Shown in pieces: positions 1 through 8,860 of a stretch of DNA of 64,000 nucleotides (the first letter of the stretch is position 1; each line of letters starts with the position of its first letter). The notes below the pieces were generated by a model that was given only the letters and a program-made list of their open reading frames with translations, was not told the DNA's origin and searched no databases. This stretch comes from Algoriphagus sp. AK58 (GTDB taxonomy: Bacteria > Bacteroidota > Bacteroidia > Cytophagales > Cyclobacteriaceae), in assembly GCF_014324365.1 (NCBI RefSeq), contig NZ_QEIG01000008.1, positions 372,001-436,000 on the forward strand. The letters run 5' to 3'. Position numbers and translations under genes: made by a program.

Positions 1-443
1 ACATGAAATCCCGCCTGATTCACTGCGGATTCAAATCCCTCTGCCCGTTCACGGGACCAGACGATGTTGTTGAATCCATAAAAGGCAAATTGGGTGTACC
101 CTTTGTTCAAAAAATACTCCGCACCGAGCTTGCCTGTCTCCCGATATTGCCCGGTGATATTGGGAATAAATCTGAACCGCTCCTTGAAATCCTGTGCGAT
201 CACCGGAATGGGAGATTGATACAGATCATTCTCCATCTCATTGTACAGCTGCCCGATGATTCCATGCGCCTTCCAGTCCTTGGCCCAGTTCAAAATTCCT
301 TTGGCCCCCAGTGTCTCCCGATAGTACAAAGGCATTCGACAAAAACTCCAATGTCCATGTTCAGCGGAATATTTACTGATCCCCTTCAGCAGGCACTTGC
401 TGTATTCTTCGGCAAAATCCAAGAGCAAAATGATCTTGTACAT
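1..443 (-). CDS. XylR-like AraC-family regulator, N-terminal part (cut by window edge)
   Basis: I translated the minus strand from the ATG at 443 and found an open frame running off position 1. It begins MYKIILLLDF and continues with GISKYSAEHG, the start typical of XylR-like regulators, which pair a LacI-type periplasmic-binding sugar sensor with a C-terminal AraC helix-turn-helix. Only the first 147 or so codons of the sensor domain are present; the DNA-binding part would lie outside. The ATG is 3 bases past the stop of the MFS transporter, so the two are co-transcribed. From this context I infer that it senses a sugar and controls the transporter and the divergent propeller/deacetylase operon. 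The inducer is unknown. Confidence 0.8.
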   Translation of the reverse strand, partial: MYKIILLLDFAEEYSKCLLKGISKYSAEHGHWSFCRMPLYYRETLGAKGILNWAKDWKAHGIIGQLYNEMENDLYQSPIPVIAQDFKERFRFIPNITGQYRETGKLGAEYFLNKGYTQFAFYGFNNIVWSRERAEGFESAVNQAGFH

Positions 444-446
444 GAC

Positions 447-1703
447 TTATTTGGCAGAAAAGGGATCCTTCAAAGAGTTGACCCGCGCATTGCTGACCAA
501 GGGTTTGGCCCAGATGCCTACCGAGAAAATGTAAGCCAATGGCAAAAACAAAAAGAACATCGCCGACTGCAAGCCCATCCAATCAGCCAGACCACCTACA
601 ATCAAGGGCATGACCGCACCTCCCATGATCCCTGAACACAGAATCCCGGCCAAAGTCCCATGTGCAAAATCGACCGAATTGAGGGCAAGGGAAATCAAAA
701 TCGACCACATCACCGAAAGGAAAAAGCCACTCAAGGCATAGGCCACCAATACCGCATCTCCCGAACCAAGCAAGCCCATGCCCAAACACACCATGGCACC
801 CAGTGTGAAAATCATCAAAACCCGCTTGCTGTCCATCAATTTAAGCAGGACCAAGCCCAACAAACATCCCACCGTCAGCAATCCCCAGAAATAGGAAATC
901 ACCTGAGCTCCGGTGGTAGCAGGATCCACGCCATGATAGTCCTGCAAATACTGACTGACCCAATTGGCGATCCCCTGTTCTGTCCCCACATAGCAAAAGA
1001 CTCCCAAGAAAAACAGCCAGACTTTCCCTCGACTCAGTAATCGGCCCAAGTCTCGGCCTAAGTCGACTTTTTCATCGGATTTCAACTCCACCTCGGGAAA
1101 TTTCACCCGCGTAATCACCAAAAACATCAGCAAGGCAATCACCGCAAAAAGGAAATAGACCGACACCCAAGGCATAGATTCGGGCACCCATTTTTCCAGG
1201 ATTCGGATCATAAAGAAGTCATTCCCTGAAAAAAGATTCTGCACCAGATAGCTATACAACCAAGGGCTCATGAAAGACGCAGCCCCAAAAGCCAGCTGCC
1301 CCAACACGGAATTGAATGCAAAATGCTCCTCCCCTCCCGCAACCCGAAGAAGAGGATTGATCACCACCTGCAGCATCGCCATCCCGACACCGATGATAAA
1401 AAGCGAAATCAAAGCAAACTGGAATTTAGGATTCAGTGCAAAAACCAAAGCGCCCAAAGCTCCCAGAAAAAACGCCAGCAGGAGGATCCGCTTTTCCCGA
1501 TACTTCTCCACCAATAGACCGGAGGGCAAAGACATCACGCCATACGCCACAAAAAAAGAGAACGGCAAAAAACCCGCTAATCCCATACTCAGCGAGAAAC
1601 TCGATATCAGATCCGGAATGATTGGCCCAAGGATATTTGACATCAGGGAAATGACGAAAAATATCAGGAAAATCAATAGGAGGATCAGGGTTCGTTGCTT
1701 CAT
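447..1703 (-). CDS. MFS sugar transporter (FucP-like)
   Basis: A 418-aa protein with about 12 hydrophobic helices. It resembles Bacteroidota 'sugar MFS transporter' proteins of the FucP/GluP type, which are proton symporters in the inner membrane. I start it at the ATG at 1703 (MKQRTLILLL) because the open frame upstream to 1835 adds an unusual basic leader crossing a hairpin at 1741-1773. It abuts the XylR-like gene and diverges from the propeller/deacetylase operon, so it probably imports the monosaccharide or short product released by those enzymes. Bacteroidota use MFS carriers of this kind for sialic acid among other sugars; the substrate here is not visible in the sequence. Confidence 0.85.
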   Translation of the reverse strand: MKQRTLILLLIFLIFFVISLMSNILGPIIPDLISSFSLSMGLAGFLPFSFFVAYGVMSLPSGLLVEKYREKRILLLAFFLGALGALVFALNPKFQFALISLFIIGVGMAMLQVVINPLLRVAGGEEHFAFNSVLGQLAFGAASFMSPWLYSYLVQNLFSGNDFFMIRILEKWVPESMPWVSVYFLFAVIALLMFLVITRVKFPEVELKSDEKVDLGRDLGRLLSRGKVWLFFLGVFCYVGTEQGIANWVSQYLQDYHGVDPATTGAQVISYFWGLLTVGCLLGLVLLKLMDSKRVLMIFTLGAMVCLGMGLLGSGDAVLVAYALSGFFLSVMWSILISLALNSVDFAHGTLAGILCSGIMGGAVMPLIVGGLADWMGLQSAMFFLFLPLAYIFSVGIWAKPLVSNARVNSLKDPFSAK

Positions 1704-1740
1704 CGTGCTGGGATTGAGGGTGTACCCCGTCAATATACAA

Positions 1741-1773
1741 AAGCCCGAAAGGAAAAAAATCCTGTTCGGGCTT
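1741..1773 (-). promoter_or_regulatory. GC-rich hairpin in the leader of the MFS gene
   Basis: AAGCCCGAA at 1741-1749 pairs perfectly with TTCGGGCTT at 1765-1773. An inner AGGA/TCCT pairing extends the stem. Read on the minus strand it is followed by TTTTG, so it resembles a terminator or attenuator placed 38 bases before the transporter start. Confidence 0.4.
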
Positions 1774-1819
1774 GAGATTCGATTTTTAGCAACAAAATAA
1801 AATTTCGACAAAAGAATAG

Positions 1820-1840
1820 CCTGATTTGGAAACAATCAGG
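1820..1840. promoter_or_regulatory. inverted repeat in the divergent promoter region
   Basis: CCTGATT at 1820-1826 and AATCAGG at 1834-1840 are perfect inverted arms around a 7-base spacer. They lie between the divergent MFS and BNR lipoprotein starts, 40 bases before the latter. This is a candidate operator for the XylR-like regulator; the link is inferred from position only. Confidence 0.4.
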
Positions 1841-1879
1841 TAATATTCCAGACAAACCACATTTATTTCCCCATTTGAC

Positions 1880-2974
1880 ATGCGTACAAACAGGTACCTG
1901 ACCTCAGTTTCGATCATTCTCACCAGCTTGCTGATCGCTTGCTCCTCCCCCAAGACAGATTCCGAATCCAACGCTAACGCACCTACTGTCACCCTTCAGG
2001 AGGTAAGCCGAAGCATGATCTTCGATTCCCATCCGGGCTTTGCTCAGGCACATGCTTCCACCGTTGAATCCCTGGGAAATGGCACTTATCTCGTCGCGTG
2101 GTTTGGAGGATCTTATGAAAAGCACGACGACGTGGGAATCTGGTTGTCCAAAGGTGACGGCACTACCTGGTCTGAACCTCGGGTGGTAGCCAAAGTCCGC
2201 AATGATCCGCATTGGAATCCGGTCCTTCATCGGGATGAGAATGGCAAAATCGTGCTTTTCTTCAAAGTCGGAAAAGAAATCGACCACTGGGAAACTTGGA
2301 TTCAATATTCGGAAGATGGAGGCGAAACCTGGTCCAGCACCACCGAACTTGTTCCCGGTGACAAAGGAGGACGAGGTCCCGTGCGTAATCACCTGACGAT
2401 TCTTTCGGACGGCACGTGGCTGGCTCCCGCTTCCCATGAGTTAAATAAAGTATGGAATGCCTTTGTGGACCTCAGCAAGGACCAAGGAAAAACTTGGGAG
2501 CGAACTCCCTACTTCGATATCGACCGTAATCTGATTCCTGAGGAAGGAATCATTCAACCTACTGCCTGGGAATCTTCACCGGGAAAAATCCACCTTCTCC
2601 TTCGAAGCTCTGCCGGAAAAATCGCCCGTACCGACTCCAATGACGGAGGAAAAACCTGGGCACCGGTGTACCTCACTGACCTACCTAATAATAACAGTGC
2701 GATCGAAGTCGCTCATCTCGGCGGAGAAAAAATCGCGCTCCTCTACAATCCGGTCGAAGGCAATTGGGGCGACCGAAACATCATTGAACTGGCCGTTTCC
2801 TTGGACAACGGAAAAACTTGGCCTGTCCGTCACACGGTGGAAGAGACTCCCGATCCTGACGGAGAATTTTCCTATCCCTCCCTGATTTTGGATGGGGACC
2901 ACTTGGTGTACACCTATACCTGGAACCGTAAAAAGGTGGCATTTGGCAAAGTGAAAATCGAAGGACTGCAATAA
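1880..2974 (+). CDS. BNR-repeat sialidase-like lipoprotein
   Basis: A 364-aa exported protein with a lipobox ending at Cys21 (LLIAC). It folds, by its repeats, as a six-bladed sialidase-type propeller. Asp-box motifs are visible: SEDGGETW, SKDQGKTW, SNDGGKTW and SLDNGKTW. It also carries FGGSYEKHDDVGIW and HWNPVLH, which mark a BNR group distinct from canonical GH33. It lacks the YRIP arginine motif of true exo-sialidases, so the substrate is open; an acidic or deoxy-sugar glycan is plausible. It is first in a four-gene operon (12 bases to the next gene) and has a paralogue at 55141-56145 sharing the FGG-YEKH-DV signature. Confidence 0.85.
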   Translation: MRTNRYLTSVSIILTSLLIACSSPKTDSESNANAPTVTLQEVSRSMIFDSHPGFAQAHASTVESLGNGTYLVAWFGGSYEKHDDVGIWLSKGDGTTWSEPRVVAKVRNDPHWNPVLHRDENGKIVLFFKVGKEIDHWETWIQYSEDGGETWSSTTELVPGDKGGRGPVRNHLTILSDGTWLAPASHELNKVWNAFVDLSKDQGKTWERTPYFDIDRNLIPEEGIIQPTAWESSPGKIHLLLRSSAGKIARTDSNDGGKTWAPVYLTDLPNNNSAIEVAHLGGEKIALLYNPVEGNWGDRNIIELAVSLDNGKTWPVRHTVEETPDPDGEFSYPSLILDGDHLVYTYTWNRKKVAFGKVKIEGLQ

Positions 2975-2986
2975 CCAAGGCCGAGA

Positions 2987-4048
2987 ATGAGAAAGTCTAT
3001 TTTTCTAAGTCTATGTATAATTGTTTTTTTCTGGACAAGCTCCAGCCCAGCTCTTGGGCAAACCTATGCCGAAAAGCTAGGGTATCCCAAGGGCAAAAAA
3101 GTGGTCATCTTTCATGTGGATGATGCAGGCATGTCCTATGAGTCCAACCAAGGGACCATGCAATCATTGGATTTTGGAATTGCCACTTCCTGCAGCATCA
3201 TGATGCCTTGTCCTTGGGCTGCAAATTTTATCCATCAGGCCAAAGCGCATCCGGAATGGGACTTAGGCCTTCACCTCGTCCTGACTTCCGAATGGAAAAC
3301 TTACCGTTGGGAGCCTTTGGCTGGAAAGCAATTGGTTCCCGGACTCCATGACCCGGACGGTGCGTTTTGGCACACCGTGGAGCAAGTCGTCCAGCATGCA
3401 AGCCCAGAGGAAGTTTACATCGAACTCAAAGCTCAAATCGACAGGGCATTGGGTCTTGGACTGAAGCCCACACATCTCGATTCGCACATGGGGACACTCT
3501 TTGCCCATGATAAATTTTTGGAGAAATACATCCAAGTCGGTGTGGAGTACGACATCCCGGTGATGTTTCCCGGAGGCAACAATGTCCTTTTGGAGGAAAG
3601 TATGACAGCCCCCATCATCAAAAAACTCAAAGCAGAAGGAAAATACCACGACGGTATGCCCATCCCCAAACCTGAAATCCTCCTCAAAAGCCAAGCGCTG
3701 GGAAAGCAAATCTGGGAAAAGGGCCTACCCGTATTGGATGACCTTCATACCATCAGCGGAGATTGGAAGCCGGACCACGCCCACTCCCATGAGGAACTGG
3801 GGCAATACAAGGTCAACCAGTTTAAGCGGATTTTGGAAAAAATGGAGCCCGGTTTGGCGATGATCATCATTCACAGCATCGAGTACTCAGACTTTTTCAA
3901 AAGGATTTCCGGATCCGGAGACTCCCGATACGGGGACCTGCTTGCGATGACCGATCCGGAGTTGAAATCCTATATCGAAAAAGAAGGAATCATCCTGACC
4001 ACTTGGAGGGAAGTGATGGAGCGAAGAAAAAGACTCATTCAACCATGA
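2987..4048 (+). CDS. ChbG/HpnK (YdjC)-family carbohydrate deacetylase, secreted
   Basis: A 353-aa protein with a Sec signal peptide ending near ALGQT. The metal-binding motifs of the YdjC/ChbG family are present: HVDDAG (Asp45/Asp46), DLGLHL and THLDSHMG (His163, His167). Family members remove acetyl groups from N-acetylated sugars such as diacetylchitobiose. Here the enzyme is exported and sits between two BNR propeller genes, overlapping the next start by 4 bases (ATGA). It therefore probably trims acetyl groups from the same glycan the neighbours attack. The exact substrate cannot be read from the sequence. Confidence 0.85.
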   Translation: MRKSIFLSLCIIVFFWTSSSPALGQTYAEKLGYPKGKKVVIFHVDDAGMSYESNQGTMQSLDFGIATSCSIMMPCPWAANFIHQAKAHPEWDLGLHLVLTSEWKTYRWEPLAGKQLVPGLHDPDGAFWHTVEQVVQHASPEEVYIELKAQIDRALGLGLKPTHLDSHMGTLFAHDKFLEKYIQVGVEYDIPVMFPGGNNVLLEESMTAPIIKKLKAEGKYHDGMPIPKPEILLKSQALGKQIWEKGLPVLDDLHTISGDWKPDHAHSHEELGQYKVNQFKRILEKMEPGLAMIIIHSIEYSDFFKRISGSGDSRYGDLLAMTDPELKSYIEKEGIILTTWREVMERRKRLIQP

Positions 4049-5244
4049 AAAATAGATTAAAGACACCGATTCGTAGCTGGATAGGTAGATTGGTGATGTG
4101 GTGCTGGGCTGGCCCTGTGCTCGCCCAGACCACTATCCTTCCTGCTGAGGTTCGACAGGAGATTTTCCCTCCTCAAACGCAGCATGTGCATGGCAGCAGT
4201 TTAGCGGCCTTGCCAAACGGAGATTTACTCGCGGTTTGGTTTCAAGGATCGGGTGAGCGCACCGCCAATGACGTCAAGCTCATGGGGGCCCGGAAAAGCA
4301 AAAATGCCGACACTTGGTCAGCGCCTTTTCTTATGGCAGACACTCCTGATGTCCCCGACTGCAACCCGGTGCTTTTTCTCAATCAAAAAAATGAATTGTT
4401 CCTCGTCTGGATCGCTGTCCTGGGCAACCGATGGGAGCATTCGGTATTGCGGGTTCGGAGAAGTACCGACTTCCAAAATCCCGGGGCGCCTCGCTGGCAT
4501 TGGCAGGACAATATTTTACTCCAGCCTGGAGAGGAGTTTGTCGAAGAGGTAAAAATCCGGATGAAAGAACTTCCCGACTCCCATCAAGGCTGGTCAGAAT
4601 ACGCCCCTTCCTACGAAAACCTGATTCTCGAAGCCATCACCGATTCCAAAAAGAGAAGCATCGGCTGGATGACCCGGATCAAGCCATTGATTGCCGAAGG
4701 AAAGATCATTCTTCCCCTTTATTCTGATGGGTTCAACTTTTCCCTGATGGCCATCTCCGAAGATGAAGGAAATACCTGGAAACCCAGCAAGCCTGTGGTA
4801 GGGAAAGGCCCTATCCAACCGGCTTTGGCCCAACGGAAAAACGGGGACATCGTCGCCATGATGCGGGATTCAGGGGATTCTCCTACGAGGATTCAGCAAA
4901 GCATTTCCAAAGACAGGGGCATCTCCTGGTCCGCTGCTCAAAAGACTTCTTTTCCCAACACTGCCAGTGTGGAACTAGCAGTATTGCAGGATGGTCGCTG
5001 GTGGATGGTCGGCAATGACCTGCATGATGGGCGCTATCGCTTGGCACTTTGGATTTCTTCAGACGAAGGACAAACCTGGTCCAATCCCCGGTATTTGGAA
5101 GATGATCCGGAGAAAAAGGGGGGCTTCTCCTATCCAAGCCTGATTCAAGACAGTTCGGGCAAAGTGCACCTGAGTTATTCCAGGCATTTTCCCTCCGCTA
5201 AGACCATCCAATACCTTCAACTCGATCCTCAAAAAATCCGATAA
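4045..5244 (+). CDS. BNR-repeat exo-sialidase-like protein, secreted
   Basis: A 399-aa protein starting at the ATG at 4045, chosen because it overlaps the upstream stop as ATGA and begins a signal peptide ending at VLAQT. Asp-box motifs SEDEGNTW, SKDRGISW and SSDEGQTW show a sialidase-fold propeller. HVHGSSLAALPNGDLLAVWF and GGFSYPSLIQ match the BNR_2 group of 'sialidase family' proteins found in Bacteroidota and Planctomycetes operons. The canonical GH33 arginine triad is not obvious, so sialidase activity is uncertain. It is third in the operon, 2 bases before the next gene. Confidence 0.85.
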   Translation: MKNRLKTPIRSWIGRLVMWCWAGPVLAQTTILPAEVRQEIFPPQTQHVHGSSLAALPNGDLLAVWFQGSGERTANDVKLMGARKSKNADTWSAPFLMADTPDVPDCNPVLFLNQKNELFLVWIAVLGNRWEHSVLRVRRSTDFQNPGAPRWHWQDNILLQPGEEFVEEVKIRMKELPDSHQGWSEYAPSYENLILEAITDSKKRSIGWMTRIKPLIAEGKIILPLYSDGFNFSLMAISEDEGNTWKPSKPVVGKGPIQPALAQRKNGDIVAMMRDSGDSPTRIQQSISKDRGISWSAAQKTSFPNTASVELAVLQDGRWWMVGNDLHDGRYRLALWISSDEGQTWSNPRYLEDDPEKKGGFSYPSLIQDSSGKVHLSYSRHFPSAKTIQYLQLDPQKIR

Positions 5245-5246
5245 TC

Positions 5247-7451
5247 ATGCTATTCAACACCTGCGTCAGACTACTCCTAGGATGCTTCTTTTTACCGCTT
5301 TTTGTTCACGGCCAAACAGCCAAGCAAGTACATCGTGACCGGGTATTTCAACAGGATTATGCTGTGAAATATGTGGGCGACAATGAGGCAAAAGAGCGGT
5401 TTAGCCTGGCGGTTGATCGCAATGGGACGATTCAGGTTTTGGAAAAAGGGAAGTTGCTCCGTCCTGCATTTGGAGCATTTCAGCAAGATGGCATTTTGGT
5501 CGCTGATCAAAGCTACCTCCCGATGAAAGACAAAAACATCCTTGCCATCATCCAGCATGAAGATCAACTGGTCTACTTGGACGATAAGGCCGTCCTCAGC
5601 AATGCCTGGGCAGGTGATCTGTATTTGATGCACGATCTGAAAAATCCTTATGCACTGACTGGAGGAAAAGAGATGGATTTTGTAGTCGTCAGTCCAAATC
5701 AACTTCAATACCTCAAAAAAGGACAAAAGACCTCAGCCATCTCCATTTCTGAGCCGATTTTGGACCTCCGGTTTGATTCCAAAAGAAATCGGTTTTTGCT
5801 CTTGCAAGCTTCAGGCATTTCATCCTATTCACCAGGAGGAACCCAAATTTCACCAATCGCCAAAGGAGAAAAACTAAAAGCTTTTGCCTTGGACACTCAA
5901 AAAGACTTGGCCGTAATCGGGACTGAAAACGGATTTTTCACCCTGAATCTATCTACCAATCAAGCCTCTGGACTTCAGACCAAACTCCCTTGGACCGAAA
6001 TCACAGCAGTGGAGGTCAATGGGTCAGATTATTGGTTTGGGAGCAAAAAGGGAGTATTCCGATTGGATGAAAAAGGCACGGTTTCCTACTATTTCGGAGA
6101 CCGATGGATACCGGGAGAGGAAGTACGGGATTTGGCTTTGGACAAAAATAGGGTCCATGTGCTGACTGAAAAAGGGCTTTCCACCCTGGTGTTTGAGAAG
6201 ATGACTTTGGCACAAAAAGCAGAAATACTCGAAGCCCAAGTCCGAAAAATGCATATCCGAAACGGGTTTAACGCCTCCCTCCAACTCGCTGAAAAGGGAA
6301 ATATCAGCACGGGCCGGCTCAAAGATTCCGACAACGACGGACTTTGGACCGCCATGTATTTGGGTGGACAGGCATTCCGATATGCAGTAACCCAAGATCC
6401 TGAAGCTTTGGCCAATTGCAAAGAATCGCTTTTGGCCATGGAGCGGCTCTACACCATCAATCCGGTCGAGGGTTTTCCTTCCCGATCTTTCGAGAGAAGT
6501 GGCTACATCAACCAACTATCGGATCCCGATCGCTGGCAACATGCCTCAGATCCGGAATGGGACTGGAAAGCCACTACCAGCAGCGATGAAGCCATCGGAC
6601 ATGTGTTTGTATTTGGAGTCCTGGCAGAGATCGTCGATGATCCCTGGATCAAGGCCAAGTCTATTGAGCTTCTCGACGCACTCATGAACCACATCGTCAA
6701 AAATGACCTGTACCTGATCGACTACGATGGGAAACCTACGCTTTGGGGCAAGTGGCATCCAGACTATGTCAATGGATTTCCCGAGCAAGTGGGGGATCGT
6801 AAGCTGAATTCCTCCAATATCATTGCCATGCTTCAGACGGCCTTTCACTTCACCGGTAAGCAAGTGTATAAAGACAAGGCCTTCGAGCTGATGGAAAAGC
6901 ACGGCTACTTGGAAAACCTGATGCGCCCCATGTCAGTCATCGGACAGGCCGGGGACGGAAGCGATGACTGGAGCAAAATGCTCTCCGAATCCTGGAATCA
7001 TTCCGATGACGAAATGTACTTCTTGGGATATTGGGGACTGTATCGATATGCGTTTACTCCGGAACTGAAAGCGCAGTTCAAAAAGTCCATTTTGGACCAC
7101 TGGGAGGCAGAAAGACCGGAAAAAGAAGCCCTTTGGAATATTTTCACGGCTCTGGTACAACCAGAAAACTTTGACTTGGAGCCCTCCATTTGGTTCTTGG
7201 AGCGTCACCCCATCGACTTGATCAGCTGGAATACCCAAAACAGCCACCGCAAAGACATCGTGACCCTTCCGGCTAATTTCCGTAGACAGTCTACGGAAAC
7301 CGTTTTGCCTCCCTCCGAAACCCGGATCATGAAGCACAATGCCAATCGGTTTACCCTTGACGGAGGAAGTCAGGGACTCAGCGTATACAGTGCCGGCGAC
7401 ATTTGGCTACTGCCATACTGGATGGGCAGGTATTTGGGAGTGATTGAATAG
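5247..7451 (+). CDS. secreted two-domain protein: N-terminal propeller plus C-terminal alpha-toroid, unknown enzyme
   Basis: A 734-aa protein with a signal peptide (cleavage near VHGQT). Residues about 25-330 are repetitive beta-rich segments (LAVDRNGTIQVLEK, WFGSKKGVFRLDEKG) like the ligand-binding propellers of two-component sensor proteins. From about 335 to the end it is alpha-helical with a DSDNDGLWTAMYL segment and Trp/Asp-rich helices, as in (alpha/alpha)6 barrels of polysaccharide lyases and glycoside hydrolases. I do not recognise a family. Its place at the end of the BNR-deacetylase-BNR operon argues for a role in degrading the same glycan. Confidence 0.7.
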   Translation: MLFNTCVRLLLGCFFLPLFVHGQTAKQVHRDRVFQQDYAVKYVGDNEAKERFSLAVDRNGTIQVLEKGKLLRPAFGAFQQDGILVADQSYLPMKDKNILAIIQHEDQLVYLDDKAVLSNAWAGDLYLMHDLKNPYALTGGKEMDFVVVSPNQLQYLKKGQKTSAISISEPILDLRFDSKRNRFLLLQASGISSYSPGGTQISPIAKGEKLKAFALDTQKDLAVIGTENGFFTLNLSTNQASGLQTKLPWTEITAVEVNGSDYWFGSKKGVFRLDEKGTVSYYFGDRWIPGEEVRDLALDKNRVHVLTEKGLSTLVFEKMTLAQKAEILEAQVRKMHIRNGFNASLQLAEKGNISTGRLKDSDNDGLWTAMYLGGQAFRYAVTQDPEALANCKESLLAMERLYTINPVEGFPSRSFERSGYINQLSDPDRWQHASDPEWDWKATTSSDEAIGHVFVFGVLAEIVDDPWIKAKSIELLDALMNHIVKNDLYLIDYDGKPTLWGKWHPDYVNGFPEQVGDRKLNSSNIIAMLQTAFHFTGKQVYKDKAFELMEKHGYLENLMRPMSVIGQAGDGSDDWSKMLSESWNHSDDEMYFLGYWGLYRYAFTPELKAQFKKSILDHWEAERPEKEALWNIFTALVQPENFDLEPSIWFLERHPIDLISWNTQNSHRKDIVTLPANFRRQSTETVLPPSETRIMKHNANRFTLDGGSQGLSVYSAGDIWLLPYWMGRYLGVIE

Positions 7452-8160
7452 AGGGAGGACATGATCTCGGAATTGTAATTCGGATTATACGCTATTCTGC
7501 CAGTAGATGAATATTCCCTTGATATTGTGCTGGAAGACTGATGACGAAAGACCGAAGAAGTCAAAGAATTGACATTTACCAGTTCATTTGACCTTCAAAA
7601 TAAGCTACTGGCAAAGATCCGTATATTCATAATTGGAATTCCGGATTTAGAAATATTTGGCTCGAGGGGAAAGAACATGGGTTGATGCCCTTCCTCAGTT
7701 CACAAACTCGCCTTTACCCAATTGATTTGAGCTGATCCTGGTTTTGATAAGCTAAGAAATTACCGATTAGACAGTATCCAACCGGGAAATCCAGCTTTTG
7801 GAGAATCAGTGCATTTTACTTTAGAAATTAGTCCTAGTTGAGGATCCTGCTTCTGAAGAAGCAGGACAGCAGAAACCTCTATGTTTTTAAGCAGGCACTC
7901 CCAGTTAAATTCTCCTATTTACAATTTGGTAAACTTCAGCCTCATTTGTTGAATTTTTTAAAGAAAAGTAAAGGAATCTTAGTCAATTTTCACCCAAATT
8001 TTATGGAGAATTGATATTGACGTAATCTATTCATTTTGAACCATCTAGAATTAACTCACCATTTAAAAGATTTTCGCAAATCGAGGATTTTTATTCGCAA
8101 TTAGCGTAAAAACTTGGGCTGATTTTTTCAAAATTTCTACTGCCAATCCAGCCCAGCACT
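7452..8160. other. 709-base gene-free stretch
   Basis: No frame here has convincing coding character. A 10-base inverted repeat (TCCTGCTTCT and AGAAGCAGGA, 7845-7866) has no T-tract behind it. The last 200 bases are AT-rich and presumably hold the promoter of the sigma factor gene. The stretch may be eroded coding DNA, but I could not reconstruct a product. Confidence 0.5.
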
Positions 8161-8691
8161 ATGAATTTGTCAGATCCTATCCTCCTCCAAGACTTCAAAA
8201 ATGGAGAAAAACACGCCGTTGATGCGTTTTACTCCCTTTATAAGAAGCCCGTATTGCGTTTTATCCTTTCGATGGTCAAAGACCCCTTCGAATCCGAAGG
8301 GATCTTCCATGAAGTATTTTTGAAAATCTTCCGAAAACGCTGTGAACTCGAATCAGCTGACCGGGTGCAGTCCTACATTTTTACTATTACCAAAAATGAG
8401 GTCATCGATTACTTCAAGCGATTGAAGCGGGATCGGGAACGATTGGAGAGTTTTTATAAAAACCGGATTGAGGACAGAAACGGCGAGGAAATGGCCGCCG
8501 AAGAAATGATTTTCCAACGACTGGAATCGGCGGTGGACACACTCCCGTACCAACGAAAAAAAGTATTGGAACTCTCCTACTTCGAGGATAAATCCTATCA
8601 GGAAATCGCCGAAGAATTGGGAATTTCAAAAAACACCGTCAAAAACCACCTGATCAAAGCAAGGATTAATCTTCGCGATCGGCTTTCCTGA
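8161..8691 (+). CDS. ECF-type RNA polymerase sigma factor
   Basis: A 176-aa sigma-70 family protein. Region 2 (about residues 20-90) includes FHEVFLKIFRKR and the promoter-melting segment SYIFTITKNEVIDYFKR. Region 4 (about 115-175) includes LPYQRKKVLELSYFEDKSYQEIA and the helix-turn-helix LGISKNTVKNHL. This is the group in Bacteroidota usually followed by a FecR-type anti-sigma and a SusC/D pair. Here it is isolated: no anti-sigma follows, the next gene is convergent nosY, and a long gap lies upstream. Its target genes cannot be inferred from this window. Confidence 0.9.
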   Translation: MNLSDPILLQDFKNGEKHAVDAFYSLYKKPVLRFILSMVKDPFESEGIFHEVFLKIFRKRCELESADRVQSYIFTITKNEVIDYFKRLKRDRERLESFYKNRIEDRNGEEMAAEEMIFQRLESAVDTLPYQRKKVLELSYFEDKSYQEIAEELGISKNTVKNHLIKARINLRDRLS

Positions 8692-8860
8692 TGTTTTTCT
8701 CTGGCGATTAAGCTTGGAAAAATTTAGGAAGTTGAGGCCTCCAGAAACCAGAAGATTTTTTGTATCCTAAGTAGGGAACAATCATTTTGAACCTTTCACT
8801 GGGCTTGCGGATCTGAAAGACTCTTCATTCCTTAAACCTTCTCAATGGTCAAACAAACCA

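Noticed and set aside
3-635. 210-aa plus-strand frame at the left edge
   Set aside because: It is antisense to the XylR-like regulator and the end of the MFS gene, and has no family features; the minus-strand reading is clearly protein-like.
4003-4044. Longer start for the BNR gene at 4045
   Set aside because: The extra residues are basic and precede the signal peptide, and lie within the deacetylase coding sequence.
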